From Varroa destructor (lineage: Eukaryota; Arthropoda; Arachnida; Mesostigmata; Varroidae): DNA of 64,000 nucleotides. Positions within the stretch are counted from its first letter, which is position 1. Each line of letters starts with the position of its first letter. The position numbers and the translations under genes are program-made. Under the pieces are notes generated by a model. It searched no databases and had not been told where the DNA came from. It saw only the letters and a list, made by a program, of their open reading frames with translations. Positions 56,869 to 64,000 of this stretch are shown here, piece after piece. The stretch lies in the NCBI RefSeq assembly GCF_002443255.2, contig NW_019211456.1, forward strand, positions 43,236,986-43,300,985, in the 5' to 3' direction.

Positions 56869-59800
56869 CTAAGGTCTGTTCATGTTGAACATGCATTTGG
56901 TTGCTCGCCGAGCAAATCGCCGTATCTGCTGCACTGTTAGGCTCGATTTGCGAAGTCGTTTTGTAGCTGGAGTAGCTTTGAAGAACAGGTCATCCGGAGC
57001 GTCACCCTGTATCGGACACTGATTTAATAACCAATGTGAGGTAAACGAAAAAGAAGCAGTGTATTGGTTAGAAAAATAGCTCATTATCTGAGGAACTAGT
57101 AAATTATCAATATTTATCATATGAGGTGATTGATGAAAGTTTTAGAGCAGTATTTTTTAGAGCAATTAAATCTGTTTACAAAAAAATGTCAAAATGGAAA
57201 AATGCATGAACATACATATGTTCATTACGCTACAACACCGACACGGAAAATTGACTGCTTCGTAAAATGAATACGCAGAATAACTAATATATATTCAGTC
57301 GACAATGTAATACTTTCAAAAAGATTAAAATTAATCTGTACCCAGGTTCCCATGTTTTTACGGGTCGGTTTCCCTGCTCCTGAAGTCGGCGTTGATACTG
57401 TGCCACTACTGGAAGACGGCGCTGTGGATCCTGCGAGGAGGGCGGCCACTGAAGGAGGCGGAGTGGAGTGTGTTGCTTGTCCACCAACTGATCCAATAGC
57501 CGCTTCAGCTTGTAACAGTGCCAATCTTTTAGCAGCGATTGCTTCATCCTGGACAACTGCGCGCTTCAAAGAGGCTTTACGCGGAAACGCTTCGGGAAGC
57601 GGTGCTGGGCGTTTTTCCACGGGTGTTGCCAATAGAAAGTCAGGCTTAGGCGTTGGCGGAGTACCCAGTCGGTGAGAAATGTCTACGACGCGACCTCGGT
57701 TCTTCATTTTTTTCGGAACGACGCCAGTCAGTGGTTTCGTTTGCATCTCGACTCGTATCGCTGTCAGGTCGACCGGTGAGAAGGGATTTCGAGCCGCATG
57801 TCTCGGTTTAATGATGCCTATAAACGCCATAGCACGGCGTTCACAAGAAAAAAAATACTTGTGATTATTTTTAACCAATTACAGGGCTCACTCTCATAGA
57901 AAATACCAAAAAAATACGATACCCATAAAATAATAAATTGGGATTACTAATTTTTGCAGCTTCCTTTGTTCAATCTTTATCAAATAGCTAAAATTGACCA
58001 TAGCGGTTAGGGGCAAGACTACCCAATTGATTAAAGATGGATTCGCTCTACACACGTATGTTCTTCGTAGAGAAACACTTATTGCATTTAGTTACCCTTT
58101 ACAGATAAAAAGCTCATTTCTATTCTCATCAAATTGTTTTGTGTTAGAAAATAGCGGCACCCGACGCAATATCATGCACACAATACATTTACACCCTGAA
58201 GCAGATTTTGACTATTCATCCGCCTGATCTAAAAACAATCTTCATTAGGACAATAAAACTTAACGGTAAATTATTCTCTGAAGAATTATTATTGGTATCG
58301 CCGCCAAAAGCACCGTAAAGAAAATATCTTCCTGCTTTTTGAAACTTTTTTTTTTGCTTTTGATGACCCAGTAGTCACAAGCTACCTCTTCTAATATCGA
58401 ATTTTAGTATAGATGAAACCCTTAAGCTCAACTTATTTTGTCGCAATGATTTGTTGAACAACCGGCTGTATATTCAATATAGAAATAAGCGTCTTTTAGT
58501 AAAAACTTACTCTTGCATTGACGTCTTAGCTGTTTCGTTTGTGGTGTTGTATGTAAGTAAAACGCAGCACGAGTCTTGACGATTGGTCGAGGTGATGAAG
58601 ACCTCATAAGCGATAGTGGAACCCCCACACCTTGGGTCGATGCTGCTGCCGCAGCTGCCACAGCTACTCCAGCTGCCGCTGGAGGTAAACTCATATTTAG
58701 TCCATGGTTGGTAATGCAATGTCGCACAAGATGCGTTTTCTGCTTGACATCCTTGCCGCACATGGGACAGCGACATGGCCCATCCTTCATTGTAGCCAGC
58801 TGCTGAACCAAGGCGAGGTTGGCTGCTGCCGGAAGCGGGGTAACTCCCGGATTAGGTGCCGGTAGGCCAGACAATGCAGGCACGGGTGGACGTGCCACCG
58901 ATGGCGGCACAGACGGAACGGATACAGCCGAAAGCGACGCTGTCGCACCTGATGCCACCGCTACCGCTGCCGCTCCCGTAATGCCGTTGTGCGTCGTTCC
59001 AGCTGCAGCACCTGCGGCTGACAAGTCTACGGAGCCCACAGCCTCCATTCGTGTCGGGTACTTCAGGCCACCGTACTTTTTCCAGTACGGCCAACATGAC
59101 GCGCATAGGCGGCACTGCATATGCGCCAGACCCCACGAGAACCATTGGGTGCATGAAGTAGTATAGCAGCTTTCGCAAGGTCGACCCACGGCAACCGCCC
59201 CTATTGATGCTTCGTTCTTGTTGTAATTTGGGATGTACACCTGTTTCAGTTTGAATTCGGCTTCCACAGCCTTAACCCGTTTCTGCTGCACATACCGATC
59301 CGTTGTCTTCCACATATAATAATACTCGACGATACTCTTCAAACTTTTCCAAGGCAGAAAATCGGCCCGGATATCGTTGAAATCCTTGCCGTACTTCTCC
59401 AAAGCCTCCTCAAAGAGATTGGCTTCAGAAGCGGACCACTCTTCCATTTCGTCCCGACAAAGTACCGGGCCTCCCTGTGGAACCAATGAACATAGTGCCT
59501 TGCTCACGTCATAGTTGTACCGGTGTAGAGCGTCCATCGCGTGGAAGAGCGTTACATCTCGAGAAGCAGCTGCAGCGCTCATATGCAAACTTGGTTGTTT
59601 CACGCTGCTTGAACAATCTAGGGCGCGAGCAAACGTACCTACGGAACGACAGATCACAAGGAACTGATCGATTGTTTTATCGTCTAGCTGATGATTCGGG
59701 GAGAATACGAGTGTCTCCCGTGGTACAACAGGTGTCGGGGTAGCAGGACGTGAAGCCGGAGGAACCCAAGCTGGGATTTCTGCCTGGTACTTGGAACCAA

Positions 59801-62800
59801 CTCGAATTTCACCTTTATCTGCCAATAGCGTTTTTTGGCCCGGATCATAGACAAGCGAATAGAAGAACGCATCGTCCTACGAGACCAACATTGTCATCGA
59901 GTACAGTTACTTTCAGACTAACGCAATTAGTTACTTGTATCTTGACATGCAGTAGGTATATCCCTCACATCTAAATAAAAATGTAAATAATGTATGGAAT
60001 CCGATGCAACTATTCTGCCCTACATCGAACTATCTACAAATGAATATTAAATAATTCATACCGTTAGATAACAACAAGACTACATTATACCTTATTCAGG
60101 TAGGAAATAAGTGTTTCTGTCTCATTCAGAAGTGTGACGTGACACTTTCCCCTAATGGCAGTTGCAGGTAACGTTTCAACTTGACGCGAGAGAAACAGTT
60201 CTCGATGTTTAAGTTGGTGGCGTTCCTTGTCCGATAGCGAAGCAAGCGTTTTGGGCCCTGTCACTTCTCTTTCCTTGGTTGACGCTAGAACATTCTTTGG
60301 GCTACCGCTTGCTTCTTTATCCTTATCTTTGTCCTTATTGGTGGCCTCTTTGGCGTCCTTAGTTACTCCGTTATTATCTTTGGTCTTCTCATGTTCTTCT
60401 ACGGCCGATTGGTGCTTATCGGCTAACGAAATCAAATTCGATGAAATATCCCTCCGCCGATAAAAACACATAACCTATATGACGTGTATGCCAATAAAAG
60501 TGCAACAATATTCAAAAATTAGTCCGCTTAGAACTATACCATCGTTCACGCATAGGGCGAGGTTTGCGCTCATTTTTACTAATACTCAAATTTCCCATTA
60601 TTTTAGATAGAACCATTTACATGGAACCAATAAAAAGGTGTTATTCGCTGTATCCTTATGAACAATTGCGCTTGTGTGGAAAGCTAAGTGTCGAAATGAT
60701 TTTATCCGTGACCAGTGAGATCGTACTTTTCTCTTGACTGTATAGCTCAAAGAGCTTATTTTAGTTAAAATATTCACGTCAACTCGCCCTTTATTCCTAT
60801 TTTAATTGCGTTGCATGCGTTTAATTGGATCTGTAACTTTACCTTGGCCTCAACATTTCCGTTGGGGGTCTTGATGAGCTCCTCGATTCTACGAATCTGA
60901 TATGGAGCAGATGATGACGTCTCGAAGAAGACATAATCTGTAAAAATAACAGCACCGATAAAATTTCAAAACTAGTGAAAAAATAAGATAATAACCATTA
61001 ACCACCGCTTCCATGTTAGTAAGCGTTACACAGAATAACATGACTCATATGTTCATAGCTAAAGTAGACTATGCCAATGGCATACAGTCTATTATAAGAC
61101 TGTATGCCATTGTGAGGCGATTATCTATATCCAACGCATATTGGATGAACTTAAAAAAAATATGGAAACATATGCCTGCTAGTGATGTAAGATAACGATT
61201 TTTTTTTTATACTGAAAAGAAATAGTCACCTGCATCTCTTTATTAAACAATTTTGTTGCTGGATACATCGCCTCAGCTGTGCACCTTTCGGGCCCACGTT
61301 ACGTTGGACTAAGAAAAAATTAATTCATCTTCGAATCCCCGCGTATCTGCTCAAATTACTATGTTGATAACGCATATCAGGGACTTGCAAATGAAAGCAT
61401 ATTCTTTCGATTTAAGTTTTCAAGCGTTTTGTCGAGCAATAAATACACAGTTAAGCAGAACATACAAAGTCTGTTTCTGAAAAAAAAAAAGATTCAGTCT
61501 AATACAAATACAGAGTGACCAAATACAAAAATTTGCTTACAAGAAAAACGTAATACATGTCAACAGCAAGGCTTGTGACCAAATACAGGTTATTGTTGAA
61601 GTCTTTAGATATGCAACGCAATAGTGTTGCACAATCCTTGATTTCCAAATTGAATTTCAAAATATTGTCAGCTAAATAAAATATGTAACTCATTTATGTA
61701 TAGCCTGTATACACATACAAGCATGCTCAAAGGGCTTTGAAACCTACTTGTTTCAGTCAGTCGCACCTTTTTCGAAATTCTTTTGCAATAAAGCCAGAGA
61801 CCAATGTCATCTAGCCCGCTGACATTTAAAAAAGAGAGTGCAGCGCTACGATACGTAATTGACATAAACAATGGTCACCAATTTTAGGCGTTACTGTTTC
61901 AACATAAATTATTTTCAAAATTGGTTTAATAATTTTGAAAAAAAAAATACAATATTTTGAAATAACCACAATATTTTCAGACTATGTTCTGTAGAAGTTC
62001 TAAAACCTCACTACGACCGATTTTTCTTACCGGAGTTGCCAGGAAAGTGCTTGTACAAGTTAAGTGCTGAGTGTTTCAAATTTCTCAAATAGCTCTCAAA
62101 TACAATATTTGTACAAAATTAAAAAAAAAAATCACGCTTGTTACTTTAACTAAATTTTTGACATTTAATAGGCTTAAACAAATTTTTTTTAGACAACAGT
62201 ACGGGTTTAGACTACCCAACCCAATCCGAAAGAATATCTTGCATGCACGTGTTGAAAGCCTGAAACGACTTTAGCCTTGGTGCGAGCTTTACGACGTCCA
62301 ATTAGAGCCTGTGAAATCAGCAGATTCGACTAATATAGGTTCAGATTTCTGTCTCAAAATGTGTGTTTATTAGAAAATACATCAATAATATAGAATAGAA
62401 AATGGGTCCAAATAGCTATGTCCAAAAATACCCTTTCATTTTAACATCACCAGCAGAAGGCATATGAAACCATCGAGCATTGAGATTTGATCAAAAGTTC
62501 ACTGGAATTCCGCTGGTCAATTAAAGTAGAGTGAAAAAACTAGCAATAAATTACTTGCGTTGTAAACGACTAGAGCAATAATTCCTCCATGTGAATAAGA
62601 AACACTCGCTGAATTATATACAAGATATATACAAGCCCTAATTTATTTTTTATGCTAATATTATAAACCTTGTAGAAATGCTTGCCCCTTACAGCTAGCT
62701 TATTTGATTCTTGCTAAAATGTATATCGAAAAACATTATCACGCAAAACACACTACACTCTCATCAAGCAGTTAAAGTACCATACCTTTGCGTCTGAGCC

Positions 62801-63860
62801 AGATAACTCAACTACTGGGGCTTCGCCACAACTATCACGATACTGGGTATTTTACTACCGTGCATCAAAAGAAATAACTGGTTCAATAATGAAATTTGAA
62901 TTTCAATCAAGTCGTGATAGGTTCAGTTAGTTTTTGCAAACGCGCGCCACATATCATTATACCTGTTATGGGTTAGTCAACTCCAGTACCGACACGCTCG
63001 CCTAAGAAAAAGGTTTAAACTCTCTCGGCCTTTTCCATTCTGTATTTATTTACTATGTCAGGCCCTAATGGGTTTTCTTTACTATTAGGAATACCATTGT
63101 CCACTTTGACTTTCTGGTGACAAACAGTTATCGATAATTTTACACTGATGTGTTTGTTCGATCGATCTAAACGCTTTGTTTACACCAATCAATACGGCTT
63201 ATTGCAGTACTTTATCAAAAGCAATTTTGTAACCTCGTACACTAGTACATTCATTATATTTCTTCTTTCTTGCATAACAGCTCTTCATTCGATCTGTCTG
63301 GGCTTCGAATCCAAACAAGCCCCGCTTCGAACGATTTCACTTTGTCGTCTCACCACCCTCTTCCCCTCTATCTTCTTAAGACAGTCAGCTCTGTATAGGT
63401 AATTAATAAAAGACGCCCCCAGCTAACACGCCACATTATTTGCTGGGGCACTTTTTGCCAAATTTATACTCTTTCTCCGTCTCCCATTCTCTCTCGAGCT
63501 TTTCACAATCGAATGTGCTAGCAGAGAACGCTTTTGTGCCGAATAGAGCTTTGCAACAATTAACAAACAATGGTCAATTCTCGAATATTAGCTCGAACTC
63601 GAGCAAAATACACGGGCATCTTGCACCTTGATTGCTCTACGGTGTCAAACGCTGATTCGATCTGTTCTAGTCAGCGCCCGCCGTTGCCGCCCTTGGCACG
63701 TTACCACCACCCACCCGCAGTCTTTCCGACTACGGCGTTGCTAACGAAATCGACGGTCGTGCACGACGACTATTTTCGCCTCCTAGCATACACATATAGA
63801 TACAAATGCCGCCTTCAGATAAATCCACTTACCTCCCACCCGGTACATGTTAGCGGCCAT
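56869..63860 (-). CDS. Mta: MTA-family NuRD subunit (metastasis-associated protein)
   Basis: Six coding exons: 63860-63833, 60937-60843, 60474-60091, 59876-58511, 57817-57342 and 57006-56869. All are GT-AG, with phases 1, 0, 0, 1, 0, giving 828 aa against about 715 in human MTA1. Order of domains: BAH (from [12 protein letters not shown] to about 185, interrupted by a Lys/Asp/Glu-rich insert in exon 3); ELM2 (about 187-255); SANT (about 313-370, [17 protein letters not shown]); GATA-type finger C403-X2-C406-X17-C424-X2-C427; Ala/Gly-rich linkers; an extra C2H2 finger C539-X2-C542-X12-H555-X4-H560; the [11 protein letters not shown] segment; and a C-terminal basic region (GDAPDDLFF... [11 protein letters not shown]) matching the RBBP4-binding R2 region of MTA1. 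The family scaffolds HDAC1/2 through ELM2-SANT and RBBP4/Caf1-55 through its C terminus in the nuclear NuRD deacetylase-remodelling complex. Intron 1 is 2.9 kb; the others are 214-693 bp. Confidence 0.95.
60843..60937 (-). CDS. Mta: Mta second coding exon (BAH start)
   Basis: A 95-base exon encoding [18 protein letters not shown] and then [14 protein letters not shown], the beginning of the BAH domain. The acceptor TTTTTACAG and donor GTAAAG flank it. The first codon is completed by the G that ends exon 1, and exon 3 continues as VMCFYRRRD, exactly as in the family. Confidence 0.9.
61075..61112. repeat. Perfect 16-bp hairpin in Mta intron 1
   Basis: CAATGGCATACAGTCT (61075-61090) and its exact reverse complement (61097-61112) flank the 6-base loop ATTATA. 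The left flank also contains ATGCCAATGGCAT, a second small palindrome reusing the same bases. It is intronic and non-coding. Confidence 0.9.
63833..63860 (-). CDS. Mta: Mta first coding exon (28 bases)
   Basis: ATG GCC GCT AAC ATG TAC CGG GTG GGA G, then the donor GTAAGT. It encodes MAANMYRVG and the first base of Asp, matching the vertebrate MTA1 opening residue for residue. This fixes the start codon even though the exon is very short. Confidence 0.93.
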
Positions 63861-64000
63861 CGTGCTGGCTGCTGCTGCAGCGGCGGTGGCGCCGGGAGGG
63901 ACGTTCGGCTATGAACGCGAACGACCCTAAGATGTGAAAAGCGGGGGGGGGGGGTCAAATCGGATCCTTCACGAGCCTTTTCCTGACCGGCACGCGCCAC
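63861..64000 (-). promoter_or_regulatory. Mta 5' leader / promoter-proximal region
   Basis: GC-rich DNA directly upstream of the Mta start codon, with a CAG/GCC-rich stretch next to the ATG and a 12-base G run at 63943-63954 (C run on the gene strand). The transcription start and promoter probably lie at or beyond the window edge. No TATA box is visible. Confidence 0.35.

Noticed and set aside
57352..59166. Plus-strand frames of 107-115 codons over Mta exons 4 and 5
   Set aside because: They are antisense shadows of GC-rich, Ala/Gly/Pro-rich Mta coding sequence.

Overview
The window is eukaryotic nuclear DNA from an invertebrate, most likely an arthropod. It is AT-rich and gene-sparse, with spliced genes using GT-AG introns of about 130 bp to 3 kb, CAG/AAC runs inside coding exons, many TA microsatellites and degraded tRNA-derived SINE-like repeats. 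A mite or other chelicerate is plausible from gene structure and repeat style, but the sequence does not prove it. One 100-base run of N at 47480-47579 is an assembly gap of unknown true size.

Three genes can be reconstructed with confidence. (1) A Caf1-55/RBBP4 WD40 histone chaperone on the minus strand (ATG at 24118, stop at 20695; 5 coding exons; 420 aa). (2) A Reps-type EH-domain endocytic adaptor on the plus strand (likely ATG at 40363, stop at 46904; 8 coding exons; 919 aa). (3) An MTA-family subunit of the NuRD chromatin complex on the minus strand (ATG at 63860, stop at 56869; 6 coding exons; 828 aa). In all three the exon phases join without a frameshift. A fourth gene is only touched: a minus-strand exon at about 948-1135 encodes half of a B-box-like zinc finger, and the rest of the protein lies outside or unrecognised.

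Layout: 1-2.4 kb holds the B-box exon and a GC/CpG-richer zone; 2.4-20.7 kb has no recognisable gene, only weak exon candidates, hairpins and TA tracts; 20.7-24.1 kb is Caf1-55; 24.2-40.2 kb is a repeat-bearing intergenic interval; 40.3-46.9 kb is Reps; 47-56.8 kb is AT-rich with nothing recognised; 56.9-63.9 kb is Mta with its 5' leader running to the window end.

Caf1-55 and Mta proteins bind each other directly in the NuRD complex, and here their genes lie about 33 kb apart on the same strand with Reps between them. Reps belongs to a different process (Ral/RalBP1-linked endocytosis). No bacterial-type system, CRISPR array, intact transposon or viral gene was recognised, and I found no clear candidate for a wholly new system. 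The points most worth checking are the extra C2H2 finger inside Mta, the NuRD gene linkage, an antisense open frame inside a Reps intron, and several long hairpins.
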